DNA of 21,579 nucleotides from a virus. The stretch lies in the IMG/VR virus record IMGVR_UViG_3300001242_000100, positions 1 through 21,579 of that record; one strand, 5' to 3'. This document shows, in pieces, positions 5,343 to 12,155 of the stretch. Both the position numbers and the translations under genes were made by a program. Under the pieces are notes generated by a model. The model ran no database searches. It was not told the origin of the DNA and saw only the letters and a list, made by a program, of their open reading frames with translations. Position 1 is the first letter of the stretch; every line of letters begins with the position of its first letter.

Positions 5343-6667
5343 TAAGAGCTTACCTCATACTTTAACTTTCTATAGAATTTGTCTCTGTTGTTAGCAAAAA
5401 TTTCAGCAAGATACCCCTTATCCCTGAAATCTATGACCCAAGGTTTCGGCTTACCATCAACTTTTCTAACAACCCTACCAGTTATTTGCTGTGTATCCTT
5501 CAAATTGTTGTTAGGTTTAGTCATTACAACACAATCAGCCGATGGGAAGTCTACCCCTTTGTCCATTTTTTTAGATACAAACACAAAATCAAGCTGGCCA
5601 GTTTCAAACAGGTGCTTGACTTCTCTATCTCTTTTAGCTGAAGTTGTGCCTACATAGACTATGGTTCTAGCACCACTCCGAGTCATAACAGTGCTTAGTA
5701 GTTTTGCTTGGTCTACTTTAATACATACTACAATTGTTCTTCGTTTTTCTGCTAAACACTTTTTAAGTACGCCGTATATAACGGCCATTCGTTTCGCAGA
5801 TTTAGCCAACGACGGTAGTATCTTGCTTCCAAAGTCATTAGGAACCTCGGACTCCCAAGCGACTCCTGTATCGACCCACTCAACTGTAGGAATAAGTGCG
5901 TTATTATCAACCATTGTAACACATACCGGCGCTATAAGATCTTCCAGGATTCCTGTTGATAGGTTTTTGCTAAAGAAAGTTGCGCTGCACCCTATGCGGT
6001 ATTTTGTGTCAAGGCGCATCATGACTTCTTTGAAGGTGGCTGCTTTAACAACGTGCGCTTCGTCTATCAGAACGCACCCAAACTTAGAACGCATAGCTGC
6101 AAGCAGCGCTGGGTTTCGGTGCAGAAGCTGGAATGTTGTTAAACAAACATCTCCAAACTTGTTTGATTTTGCGTTTAGAATGTCAATTTTTTTGTTGTAG
6201 ATAAGATTGTAAGCGTCGGCCCAGTTGGCTGCGATATTGACTTGATCCGTCAAGAGGAGCGTCTTATTTCCAAGCTGCCCAGCTACGTAAGACATTACAA
6301 CGGTCTTACCAGTGCCACACCCCGCGCTCAAGGTTCCTGAGAATCTTTCTCTGACGTGGTTAAGAAGATTGTTGGCAGGTTCTACCTGATAATCTCTGAA
6401 TTTAAATTCAGGGTTTAAAACAAAAGGAGCAGCGATAGGCTCACCGCTACTCCTGCAATCTACTATCGTGCTCCCCAGCAAACTAGCCACTACTTCTAAC
6501 TTATGCATACTAGGAGGAAGATAAGCAACTCCATCTTTGTACACGTAGTTATAAAATACTTCACCTGTTCTTGAGACGTAGGAAAACATGTTAAGTATCA
6601 CACCCTTAAGTGCTTCGTCGTCTGGCAGAACTACTTTGGCCGCATTGCGAACCTCAATTATACTCAT
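5342..6667 (-). CDS. SF2 DNA helicase, UvsW/XPB-like
   Basis: The 441-aa product has the full SF2 motif set: FRDYQVEP Q-motif-like segment (90-97), Walker A AGCGTGKT (115-122), LLLTDQ (137-142), DEAH (202-205) in CVLIDEAHVV, motif III GCSATFF (226-232), a Ia/IV region TIVVCIKVDQAKLL (311-324), VSKKMDKGVDFPSAD (364-378) and motif VI QQITGRVVR (393-401). This set with a FRDYQ..A start is typical of the phage UvsW/RadD-like branch, which remodels forks and R-loops and can switch off origin-type initiation. Residues 1-85 form a family-variable N-terminal domain. Its start is behind AAAGGAG. Confidence 0.88.
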   Translation of the reverse strand: MSIIEVRNAAKVVLPDDEALKGVILNMFSYVSRTGEVFYNYVYKDGVAYLPPSMHKLEVVASLLGSTIVDCRSSGEPIAAPFVLNPEFKFRDYQVEPANNLLNHVRERFSGTLSAGCGTGKTVVMSYVAGQLGNKTLLLTDQVNIAANWADAYNLIYNKKIDILNAKSNKFGDVCLTTFQLLHRNPALLAAMRSKFGCVLIDEAHVVKAATFKEVMMRLDTKYRIGCSATFFSKNLSTGILEDLIAPVCVTMVDNNALIPTVEWVDTGVAWESEVPNDFGSKILPSLAKSAKRMAVIYGVLKKCLAEKRRTIVVCIKVDQAKLLSTVMTRSGARTIVYVGTTSAKRDREVKHLFETGQLDFVFVSKKMDKGVDFPSADCVVMTKPNNNLKDTQQITGRVVRKVDGKPKPWVIDFRDKGYLAEIFANNRDKFYRKLKYEVSS

Positions 6668-6676
6668 AAAGCTCCT

Positions 6677-6982
6677 TTATAAGATCCCTTCTTCCTTAGT
6701 TCTGAGGTAGTCGAATATGGCCGAAGCAAAAGTCTCAGGGTCTATGTAGTCTTCCAATATAGGCCACAACAGCGGTCCACTAAGGCCGTCGTCGCTGGCT
6801 ATAAAGTCTTCTTTGATGTGGCCCCACCAAGGTTGCTTCTTAGCCCATTTAAGAAGCTCACCGTAGTATTCCCAATCGCTCCAGAATCCTATGGACGATG
6901 TTACGCTGTAGTTATTAAGTCTCTGGAATTTTCCTCCCATTTTTTCAATGAGATAGGTTTCTCTTTCCTCTTTAAATTGCAT
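6677..6982 (-). CDS. Hypothetical protein, Trp-rich
   Basis: A 101-aa acidic protein with unusually many aromatic residues (FWSDWEYYGELLKWAKKQPW at about 33-52, then LLWPILEDYIDPETF). No Cys pattern, signal or membrane segment is present. The ATG is behind AAAGGAGGCTAT, and the stop is 9 bp before the SF2 helicase start, so it belongs to the same operon. No family is recognised. Confidence 0.65.
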   Translation of the reverse strand: MQFKEERETYLIEKMGGKFQRLNNYSVTSSIGFWSDWEYYGELLKWAKKQPWWGHIKEDFIASDDGLSGPLLWPILEDYIDPETFASAIFDYLRTKEEGIL

Positions 6983-6999
6983 ATAGCCTCCTTTGGTGG

Positions 7000-7015
7000 G
7001 TAGAACATGTTCTAC
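7000..7015. repeat. Dispersed palindrome copy 3 (GTAGAACATGTTCTAC)
   Basis: A perfect 16-bp palindrome, 18 bp with flanking G/C (6999-7016). It contains the TAG stop (7012-7014) of the phosphatase gene and precedes the AAAGGAGG of the downstream gene. Confidence 0.85.
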
Positions 7016-7683
7016 CTTCTTTTGTACCCATCAACCTCGTAGAAGATGGCGTTGGTAACATCGCACATAGTAAACTTACCACCGAACACTCCGGCAGTGT
7101 CTAGATTAATCCTGTTTTCGCGTATTTCTGGGCCATACTCGTTAGCTGAGTGCCCGTGGATTACCTTCTTACCGAAGTCATGAAATGAGTATAAGAATTC
7201 TCCTCTTATCCATGTCATATCTTCTTCAGTTTGCTCTTCTAAAGGAATGCCAGGACGGAGCCCAGCGTGAACAAATAGGTACTCTTCAGTCTCGTACCTA
7301 TACGGTAGGTCGTTTAGAAATTTGTAGTGCTCTTTAGGGAAGTCCTCTATAAACGGCCTTTTAAGCATGCCTGCATTGTAATCTCCTAGGTAGCTTTTAA
7401 TTGTTGTGTTACCACCATTGAACAGAAATATGTGGTGGGACAGTCTTCCTTTCAAATATTCTAGTAATAGGTCTTCGTGGTTTCCCCTCAACACTATAGT
7501 TTTTGGGAACAACTCTTGTATTTTTATCAGAATATCTATCATCTTTTTACTATCAGGCCCTCTGTCGATGAAGTCTCCTAGGACTATTAGCCTGTCTTCT
7601 TTGGTAAGCTTAGCCTTTTGGAGAAGTTGTATGAATTGGTTGTAACACCCGTGTATGTCCGATACTACTAGTAGTCTCTCCAT
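7012..7683 (-). CDS. PPP-family metallophosphoesterase (lambda phosphatase-like)
   Basis: The 223-aa product carries every calcineurin-like motif in order: SDIHG (8-12), GDFIDRG (36-42), GNHED (67-71), a HAGLRPG block (139-145) and HGHS (176-179). These ligands hold two metal ions and the fold length equals that of lambda protein phosphatase and the symmetrical Ap4A hydrolases. It could remove phosphate from host proteins or hydrolyse dinucleoside polyphosphates; substrate cannot be read from sequence. The ATG lies behind AAAGGAG. Its stop codon is supplied by a dispersed palindrome. Confidence 0.9.
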   Translation of the reverse strand: MERLLVVSDIHGCYNQFIQLLQKAKLTKEDRLIVLGDFIDRGPDSKKMIDILIKIQELFPKTIVLRGNHEDLLLEYLKGRLSHHIFLFNGGNTTIKSYLGDYNAGMLKRPFIEDFPKEHYKFLNDLPYRYETEEYLFVHAGLRPGIPLEEQTEEDMTWIRGEFLYSFHDFGKKVIHGHSANEYGPEIRENRINLDTAGVFGGKFTMCDVTNAIFYEVDGYKRR

Positions 7684-7694
7684 TTTATGCTCCT

Positions 7695-8057
7695 TTAGCT
7701 ATTTGCATGGTTATATGCAATAACTGCTGCTTTTATGTCTTGCCATTGTTTTAGAGTTACTATTGTTGAAGCAGCCTTTGTGCCTTTAAGCTCCGGCTTT
7801 TGTAGCACGTAAAAGGTAAAGGTAGCCCCTAAATAAGATCTTGGATCTATACCATCCATCTGGCTTGTTCCTACCAGTGGGTTATGCGATACCATTCTCA
7901 CATTCCCGAAACAGAAATCCTTAGTGTAGCGCAGAGTTCTGGGAGGAGTAGTATCACCAAATTCGTCTTTAAAATGGATCTGCTCTAGCACAGTAACCTT
8001 AACCATCTTTCTTTTGTCCTTGTCTATAAGCTCACCCTTAATCTTGATATGTCTCAT
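7695..8057 (-). CDS. EQTH-family paralogue 1
   Basis: This is the leftmost of ten related small proteins. An in-frame ATG at 8072 exists, but AGGAGG lies inside that extension, six bases before the ATG at 8055-8057, and that start gives MRHIK, aligning with the other members. The 120-aa product has the family pattern: N-terminal strand MRHIKIKGEL, the strand VKVTVLEQIHFKDEFGD (H conserved, T replaced by I in EQTH), a variable middle, and the C-terminal helix WQDIKAAVIAYNHANS. It overlaps the 52-aa gene upstream by 20 bp. Function unknown; it stands alone among unrelated genes, unlike the block at 17-19.5 kb. Confidence 0.8.
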   Translation of the reverse strand: MRHIKIKGELIDKDKRKMVKVTVLEQIHFKDEFGDTTPPRTLRYTKDFCFGNVRMVSHNPLVGTSQMDGIDPRSYLGATFTFYVLQKPELKGTKAASTIVTLKQWQDIKAAVIAYNHANS

Positions 8058-8196
8058 CGTCATCCTCCTCATATAAGTCAGATAGTTCTTCCTCTATTAC
8101 AGACTTTTCATTTCTACGATCATAGTCTTTTATAGAATTCATTCTATGCCCAGGTCTTGGAATAGGCACTCTAATTTGTTTGAAAGGAAGTGCCAT
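8038..8196 (-). CDS. 52-aa hypothetical protein (short gene)
   Basis: The gene starts at ATG 8194-8196, sharing a base with the TAA stop of the upstream gene (TAATG) behind AAAGGAT, and ends at TAA 8038-8040 inside the next gene. The product begins MALPFKQIRVPIPRPGHRMN and ends in a very acidic tail (EEELSDLYEEDDDE), so it is a basic head with an acidic tail. The AGGAGG used by the next gene is formed by its acidic codons, which links the two in translation. No family is recognised; the gene is supported by position and coupling only. Confidence 0.6.
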   Translation of the reverse strand: MALPFKQIRVPIPRPGHRMNSIKDYDRRNEKSVIEEELSDLYEEDDDETYQD

Positions 8197-8384
8197 TATT
8201 TATCCTTTACGTATTTTGGGAGACAGTAAACGTCCCTTATCCCATACATATAGTCCAATTTTTGAAACCTATCCCATGTAATCTTAGCGGACTGCTCGCA
8301 CGCAGCTCTAGTGGTAAACTCTTGAGTAGTTACACTAGCTCCGCCATATACAGACATAACTATAAAAAGAATCCAAGTTCCCAT
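8196..8384 (-). CDS. Small phage protein with N-terminal signal/anchor segment
   Basis: The 62-aa product opens with a hydrophobic stretch (MGTWILFIVMSVYGGASV) that could be a signal peptide or membrane anchor, then carries two cysteines (C29, C54) in TTRAACEQSAK and DVYCLP, as if for one disulfide after export. Small phage proteins with an N-terminal hydrophobic segment, a EF.T..AC helix and a late Cys are widespread and unassigned. The ATG is behind GAGGAGGATATTTAA. It overlaps the following gene by one base. Confidence 0.7.
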   Translation of the reverse strand: MGTWILFIVMSVYGGASVTTQEFTTRAACEQSAKITWDRFQKLDYMYGIRDVYCLPKYVKDK

Positions 8385-8406
8385 TTAAATATCCTCCTCT
8401 ATAAGG

Positions 8407-8592
8407 TCACCTACTAGGCGGCACGTCCTCCACACCTACTAACCACCAGAAATTTTCGTTTGGGTCATATCTTTCAATTAACGCTACTGTTTCTAACCAA
8501 TAAATAGTATTTTTGAATGTGCGCGGAAACCATAAAAATTTTATCCGTGTCCGCTCTTCCCAATCCAGCGGTTTCCCTAGGTTAAATCTCAT
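8407..8592 (-). CDS. 61-aa hypothetical protein
   Basis: I place the start at ATG 8590-8592, five bases after GGGGGTG, rather than the TTG-type codon six residues upstream that overlaps the ligase stop. The product begins MRFNLGKPLDWEERTRIKF and contains IYWLETVALIERYDP and FWWLVGVEDV, mostly predicted strands with many aromatics. It is probably co-translated with the ligase, whose TGA ends two bases earlier. No family or function is recognised. Confidence 0.65.
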   Translation of the reverse strand: MRFNLGKPLDWEERTRIKFLWFPRTFKNTIYWLETVALIERYDPNENFWWLVGVEDVPPSR

Positions 8593-8594
8593 TT

Positions 8595-9947
8595 TCACCC
8601 CCAACTGCACTCGCTTTTGTCAAATCTTTCCCTAACAAAAACGCAATGTCTCATGTTATTATCCGCCGTAATCTCTTTGTATATGACTTCAACAATAACC
8701 CCCACCATTTTCCCGCGTTTATGCCTTAGCCACATATCAAGACCAAGATCATCACCCCACCCACCCATTACTTTACCGGAGATGGTTCCATCTCCTACAA
8801 GCATGGTTCCTAGTGAGCCTTCGTTCTTCGTGCCTTTGGTTCCTTCAAAGCAATCTTCAACTCTAAGATCGGCGGTGTAGAATTCTTTAACTTTTATGTT
8901 AGAGTAGCTACGTTTAAACTGGTAAACATCTTCCTTATCTTTTACCATTATACCTTCTTCATTAGCAGCAACAGCTTCCTTGAACATTCTAACAATATCC
9001 TCTTTGTTGTATGCCAGCCTAGTCACTGACATTTGTATGCTTGGCAAGGGCCTGTCTAGTCTTTCGAATAACCCTGTCAGCTCAGTCTTCCTATACTTAA
9101 GAGGCTTGCATGTGCCATTAGTACCTTGTGTAAGAAAATAGTCATAGTCAATTATATCCCATACCTTGTAGCCCAAGCAGTCACGCATCTCTTTGTCGGG
9201 ATAGGTTCCTTGTTTGGATTTAGCCATAGACAGCCCCTGAGCAAACTGCCAATTTTTACCGGCGTCGTAGTTCTTTTTTGCAGTTTTGCAGTTAGGGTTG
9301 TATTTAATACCTATCGCCTCACCGTCAAGAACAAACTTAGTTCCGGGGCGGAGTTGCATAATCTGAGGAATAAGGTGATCTAGTGTAAGTATTTCAAGAC
9401 CTTCTCTAGAAAAGAATCGAACAGTCTCTCCGTCGCATATCGCAATTACCCTGAAACCGTCGAACTTAATCTCAACTATAGCCGGATATTTAACTTTATC
9501 CCAATGCTGTTCTCCAGATTTAGGCTCAACCATAGGATGGGCCAGCATAACATCAAACACAGGAATTAGATTAGGAAAGGCTTTATTTATAGTGCTGGAG
9601 CTTACTCCGGCTTTAAGATCACGTTTGATTACTTTCGCTACCCACTCAGCTGATTCTTTAGTGCATTTAGCTAAGAGGCGTTTAATCATACCTCTAGCCT
9701 CTGTTGGGGTAGTTGTGTGCTTGGCTAACAGATCAAGCAGAAGGAAAAGCTCCTGTGATATGTCAGGCTGCACTACGTTGTACGCCACAGGCTCGTCCAA
9801 CTGCTGAACTCTATACGTCAAGTAAGGATTGTAGGTGTACCAGAGAAGCTTCTTTAGCGTCTCAGTTTCGTTCTTCCTTAATATTTCTTCTTTTCCATTC
9901 TTTGAGGCTTCTTTTGCCAGCAAAGATAATGTATTAAATTCTTTCAT
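8595..9947 (-). CDS. ATP-dependent DNA ligase (T4/T7-like)
   Basis: The 450-aa product has the nucleotidyltransferase motifs in order: motif I VEIKFDGFR (K161 the AMP-accepting lysine), motif Ia-like FFSREG (178-183), motif III LDGEAIG (207-213), motif IV EGIMVKD (331-337) and motif V IKVKEF (351-356), followed by an OB-fold domain. The N-terminal helical region has KRDLKAGVSSSTINKAFP and FDVMLAHP, matching T4-type ligases. It seals nicks in phage DNA at the fork and in repair. The start overlaps the stop of the EQTH gene upstream (TAATG) behind AAGGAG. Confidence 0.92.
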   Translation of the reverse strand: MKEFNTLSLLAKEASKNGKEEILRKNETETLKKLLWYTYNPYLTYRVQQLDEPVAYNVVQPDISQELFLLLDLLAKHTTTPTEARGMIKRLLAKCTKESAEWVAKVIKRDLKAGVSSSTINKAFPNLIPVFDVMLAHPMVEPKSGEQHWDKVKYPAIVEIKFDGFRVIAICDGETVRFFSREGLEILTLDHLIPQIMQLRPGTKFVLDGEAIGIKYNPNCKTAKKNYDAGKNWQFAQGLSMAKSKQGTYPDKEMRDCLGYKVWDIIDYDYFLTQGTNGTCKPLKYRKTELTGLFERLDRPLPSIQMSVTRLAYNKEDIVRMFKEAVAANEEGIMVKDKEDVYQFKRSYSNIKVKEFYTADLRVEDCFEGTKGTKNEGSLGTMLVGDGTISGKVMGGWGDDLGLDMWLRHKRGKMVGVIVEVIYKEITADNNMRHCVFVRERFDKSECSWG

Positions 9948-10297
9948 TATTTCTCCTTGAAGTACTCGTTGTATTGCTCAACTGCTTCTTTTATGGCTGG
10001 CCAGAACTCTTGTGGTATAGGGTACTCTACGCGCTTATCCCAATCTGAGATTCCATTAACGTATAGCTCTGCTCCGTTACTACGCTCAATGAAATGGTCT
10101 AGAGGGCCTTCCAGTTCCTCGTCATAAGGAGAGTCTATTCCATCAGATACTAAATCTATAACCCCCTTATACGTGGCACAAGAGAACCTACTAATACCGT
10201 CACCAAAAGTAGCCCCTATATTAGTTTGCTCCAGCACTGTAACATAGGCCAGGTTTTTGTCATCAGACAGCCTAGCCCTAACCTTTAAATGCTTCAT
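9947..10297 (-). CDS. EQTH-family paralogue 2
   Basis: The 116-aa product begins MKHLKVRARL, has the strand YVTVLEQTNIGATFGDGISRF (EQTN variant of EQTH, FGD kept) and ends in WPAIKEAVEQYNEYFKEK, the family helix. The middle is longer and acidic (DSPYDEELEGPLD). Its ATG follows AAGAGGTGATAG and overlaps the preceding gene by four bases; it in turn overlaps the ligase start by one. Codon use is like its neighbours (ATA, CTA and AGA present). Function unknown. Confidence 0.8.
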   Translation of the reverse strand: MKHLKVRARLSDDKNLAYVTVLEQTNIGATFGDGISRFSCATYKGVIDLVSDGIDSPYDEELEGPLDHFIERSNGAELYVNGISDWDKRVEYPIPQEFWPAIKEAVEQYNEYFKEK

Positions 10298-10431
10298 CTA
10301 TCACCTCTTGTGCCGTAATTAGGATTGATGATTGTGGCTACGCATCTAGGGCAATGCAATACCCGACATACGGTGCAATCATCTTTATTGAAGCTAGTTT
10401 CCTTACCGCAGCAAGGGCATTTAATAGTCAC
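10294..10431 (-). CDS. 45-aa double zinc-knuckle protein
   Basis: An open frame extends further upstream, but it runs into the ThyX-like gene and the palindrome; TAGGAGGTGTAAA five bases before GTG (10429-10431) marks the start. The 45-aa product contains CPCCGK (C5, C7, C8), DDCTVC and LHCPRC, enough Cys for two zinc sites, then a short VATIINPNYGTRGD tail. It is one of at least eight Cys-rich small proteins here. No function recognised. Confidence 0.65.
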   Translation of the reverse strand: MTIKCPCCGKETSFNKDDCTVCRVLHCPRCVATIINPNYGTRGDR

Positions 10432-10447
10432 TTTACACCTCCTAAAG

Positions 10448-10463
10448 GTAGAATATGTTCTAC
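10448..10463. repeat. Dispersed palindrome copy 4 (GTAGAATATGTTCTAC)
   Basis: The arms GTAGAA/TTCTAC are intact, with centre TATG instead of CATG. It contains the TAG stop (10460-10462) of the ThyX-like gene and sits just 5' of the TAGGAGG of the 45-aa gene. Confidence 0.8.
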
Positions 10464-10951
10464 TTCTTAAATAAATTTCCGCAGCATTTAAGCTCTGGGC
10501 ACACCCCGTTTCTGAACTCACATTCCCTAACCATGTACTTGGGTAGGTAAGGGTCTACTAAAGCAACAGCTTCCTTAATAGCTTGCATCACTTCTTGTGT
10601 TTCTTTAGATGCTTGTCCGCACAGCCTCTTTCGGGACATATTGATAAGTGCTTCGGCGTTAATTAACATTGAATGATTTATCTTAGTTAGTCGGTTAGCT
10701 AACTCACCGCCTCTATCTTCGCGGTTAGTGCCTACAAAATGCTCAACCCCAAATTTATGACGCACGAGATGAACGGAAATGAAGGTCATTATGTTCGTAA
10801 TAGAACACCAGAACCACTGGGTCCGTATTGGGCTATGCATATTTCGATATATCTTATCTAGAGTCATTTTACTTTCTCTACCCCGCATGGTGGCAGAGCA
10901 AGCGGCTCTTAAAATTCGTTCGTCAGTCAACTTTGTAACTGTTACTTCCAT
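10460..10951 (-). CDS. ThyX-like protein with divergent signature
   Basis: The 163-aa product resembles flavin-dependent thymidylate synthase. TLDKIYRNMHSPIRTQWFWC corresponds to the H.SpfEH.. helix, and HLVRHKFGVEHFVGTNREDR (61-80) sits where RHRxxSxNEqSxRY is expected. The second half, INAEALINMSRKRLCGQAS and PKYMVRECEFRNGVCPELKCC, matches the C-terminal region of phage ThyX relatives. It is shorter than typical ThyX (about 220-250 aa), and the signature serines are replaced, so normal dUMP methylation is doubtful. The start is behind AAGAGGCTGTTGC and overlaps the previous gene by 10 bp. Fold assignment is by eye. Confidence 0.6.
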   Translation of the reverse strand: MEVTVTKLTDERILRAACSATMRGRESKMTLDKIYRNMHSPIRTQWFWCSITNIMTFISVHLVRHKFGVEHFVGTNREDRGGELANRLTKINHSMLINAEALINMSRKRLCGQASKETQEVMQAIKEAVALVDPYLPKYMVRECEFRNGVCPELKCCGNLFKK

Positions 10952-11268
10952 GCAACAGCCTCTTCATTTTCTATAGAGGCTCCGCCGTCTTCAAGTTCCC
11001 CGGACCAATCAATTTGCGCGCGTATCCATTCCCTAAAATCCTTCGATAAAAACTCTCCCCAACGGTGGGACAGCATCGCTTTGGCCGTAATGTCATTACT
11101 GAACTTCCGCAACACAACAGGCAACTCCTCCACCAGTTCATCGAACATAAAATCTCTACTGTTTACGTAGCCGGTTTGTCGTTTGTAGTCAACGTAATCC
11201 AACACGCTGAAAGACGGAGGTGACGGGAATCCTACGTGTATTAGTGCTTTGACTTCAACTTCTTTCAT
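10942..11268 (-). CDS. Hypothetical protein
   Basis: A 108-aa acidic protein starting MKEVEVKALIHVGFPSPPSF behind AAGGAGGTAGCCC. The middle DELVEELPVVLRKFSNDI and the segment LSHRWGEFLSKDFREWIRAQI read as amphipathic helices. It overlaps the RHH regulator gene by 14 bp and the ThyX-like gene by 10 bp, so all three are likely made from one message starting at the promoter near 11.48 kb. No motif or family is recognised. Confidence 0.65.
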   Translation of the reverse strand: MKEVEVKALIHVGFPSPPSFSVLDYVDYKRQTGYVNSRDFMFDELVEELPVVLRKFSNDITAKAMLSHRWGEFLSKDFREWIRAQIDWSGELEDGGASIENEEAVAWK

Positions 11269-11446
11269 GGGCTACCTCCTTGGCTTTTTGGTTATCTCTA
11301 GCTAAGGAAAGTAGCAAGTCTCTGATAACGGTTGATCGGTTGACCTTCTGTGGGGTGAAAGATTTCTTTTTAGCTTCTTCCACCAGTTCGTCAAGCAGAG
11401 TGATTTCAGGTGGATAAAGAGACAGGCTTATTAGTTTGTGGGCCAT
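11255..11446 (-). CDS. Ribbon-helix-helix transcriptional regulator
   Basis: The frame is open to 11500, but the ATG at 11444-11446, five bases after AAGGAGG, is the start; it lies about 20 nt downstream of the predicted transcription start. The 63-aa product has the Arc/MetJ/CopG pattern: a short N-terminal strand (HKLISLSLYP) that would pair in the dimer and enter the DNA groove, helix A (PEITLLDELVEEAKKK) and helix B (NRSTVIRDLLLSLA). Such phage proteins usually repress their own promoter; inverted arms flank this one. The fold call is from the pattern, without a search. Confidence 0.75.
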   Translation of the reverse strand: MAHKLISLSLYPPEITLLDELVEEAKKKSFTPQKVNRSTVIRDLLLSLARDNQKAKEVAHERS

Positions 11447-11455
11447 TGGCACCTC

Positions 11456-11496
11456 CTTGGTTAATTTTTGTATTATATCACAAAATATCAACCAAG
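11456..11496. promoter_or_regulatory. Inverted arms flanking RHH promoter, operator candidate
   Basis: CTTGGTT (11456-11462) and AACCAAG (11490-11496) are perfect inverted copies, and the match continues at nine of ten positions inward (CTTGGTTAAT against CTTGGTTGAT). They bracket the -10 box and spacer of the promoter of the RHH gene. One arm overlaps the ribosome binding site region and the other the -35. Confidence 0.5.
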
Positions 11497-11500
11497 TCAA
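11472..11500 (-). promoter_or_regulatory. Leftward sigma70 promoter upstream of RHH gene
   Basis: Minus-strand TTGACT (11495-11500), 17-bp spacer, TATAAT (11472-11477). Start expected near 11465, giving a leader of about 20 nt before the RHH ATG. The -35 lies at the very end of the upstream EQTH gene. Confidence 0.8.
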
Positions 11501-11853
11501 GCATAAAATGCGTTATATGCTAAAATGGCGTCCTTTATTTGTGGCCAGGCTTTTACGGGTATTCTTAAAACGAAGGTGTCACGTTCTAGGTCATCATGTC
11601 CTTTTAGAAAAACAAGGTAACGAGCCGGTGAGGCGAACTTTACCCCTCTAGAGTAGGTTTCAAGTTTGCCTAAATCTACAAACTCCATAAAACTCCATGA
11701 TAGTAGCACTACTTCGCCATACTGGAAGTACGATGCATACGTGGCGCCTTTTGTAGCAAAATCTGCCCCTATGTGACTCTGCTCTACTATTCTTAACTCA
11801 GCTACATTAGTGTTTTTTTCAAGAATAGAAGCAACAACCTTTATATGTTTCAT
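11497..11853 (-). CDS. EQTH-family paralogue 3
   Basis: The 118-aa product starts MKHIKVVASIL and contains AELRIVEQSHIGADFA (EQSH variant) and the C-terminal WPQIKDAILAYNAFYA. Its middle, YLVFLKGHDDLERDTFVLRI, closely matches paralogue 10 (YYVFLKG....EDNFELSI), so the two form a subgroup. The ATG is behind AAGGAGTGACTT, where the preceding gene's GAG-TGA stop forms the ribosome binding site. Its last bases carry the -35 of the RHH promoter. Function unknown. Confidence 0.8.
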   Translation of the reverse strand: MKHIKVVASILEKNTNVAELRIVEQSHIGADFATKGATYASYFQYGEVVLLSWSFMEFVDLGKLETYSRGVKFASPARYLVFLKGHDDLERDTFVLRIPVKAWPQIKDAILAYNAFYA

Positions 11854-11856
11854 AAG

Positions 11857-12153
11857 TCACTCCTTGAAGTGTTCGTTGTATGCCAGTACGGCTTCTTTAA
11901 ATCTAGCGTACTCGCCAATAGGAAGTAGTATGGGGTTTAGGTCACTTGCTCTTTGCCTTCCGCGCACCCATACCTGGTTGTCACGGCCTTTACAAGGAAG
12001 CACAGAACTGCTTAGCACACACCCATTGTGGATAAAGTCCCTGTTTTCTGTGCCAAACTCCTCCTCAATGTGAGTCTGTTCAGTTATTACTACACTAACC
12101 TCTTTGTACGAGGGCGGAATTAATTCCGCCCTATACTTGATATGCTTGTACAT
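11857..12153 (-). CDS. EQTH-family paralogue 4
   Basis: The 98-aa product is the shortest intact member: MYKHIKYRAELIPPSYKEV, VVITEQTHIEEEFGTE with the full EQTH and FG, GCVLSSSVLP, a VWVRG strand and FKEAVLAYNEHFKE. Because it has little beyond the shared elements it approximates the minimal domain. The ATG is behind AAAGGAGTATAGGT. It is followed after 3 bp by paralogue 3, suggesting tandem duplication. Function unknown. Confidence 0.85.
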   Translation of the reverse strand: MYKHIKYRAELIPPSYKEVSVVITEQTHIEEEFGTENRDFIHNGCVLSSSVLPCKGRDNQVWVRGRQRASDLNPILLPIGEYARFKEAVLAYNEHFKE

Positions 12154-12155
12154 AC

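Noticed and set aside
5661-6200. Plus-strand open frame of 179 codons
   Set aside because: It lies opposite the SF2 helicase, whose motifs are intact; the opposite frame is a shadow without a ribosome binding site.
11447-11500. Longer N-terminus for the RHH regulator starting at 11500
   Set aside because: It would include the promoter -10 and -35 in coding sequence, and the AGGAGG lies five bases before the internal ATG, which also gives the normal RHH start.
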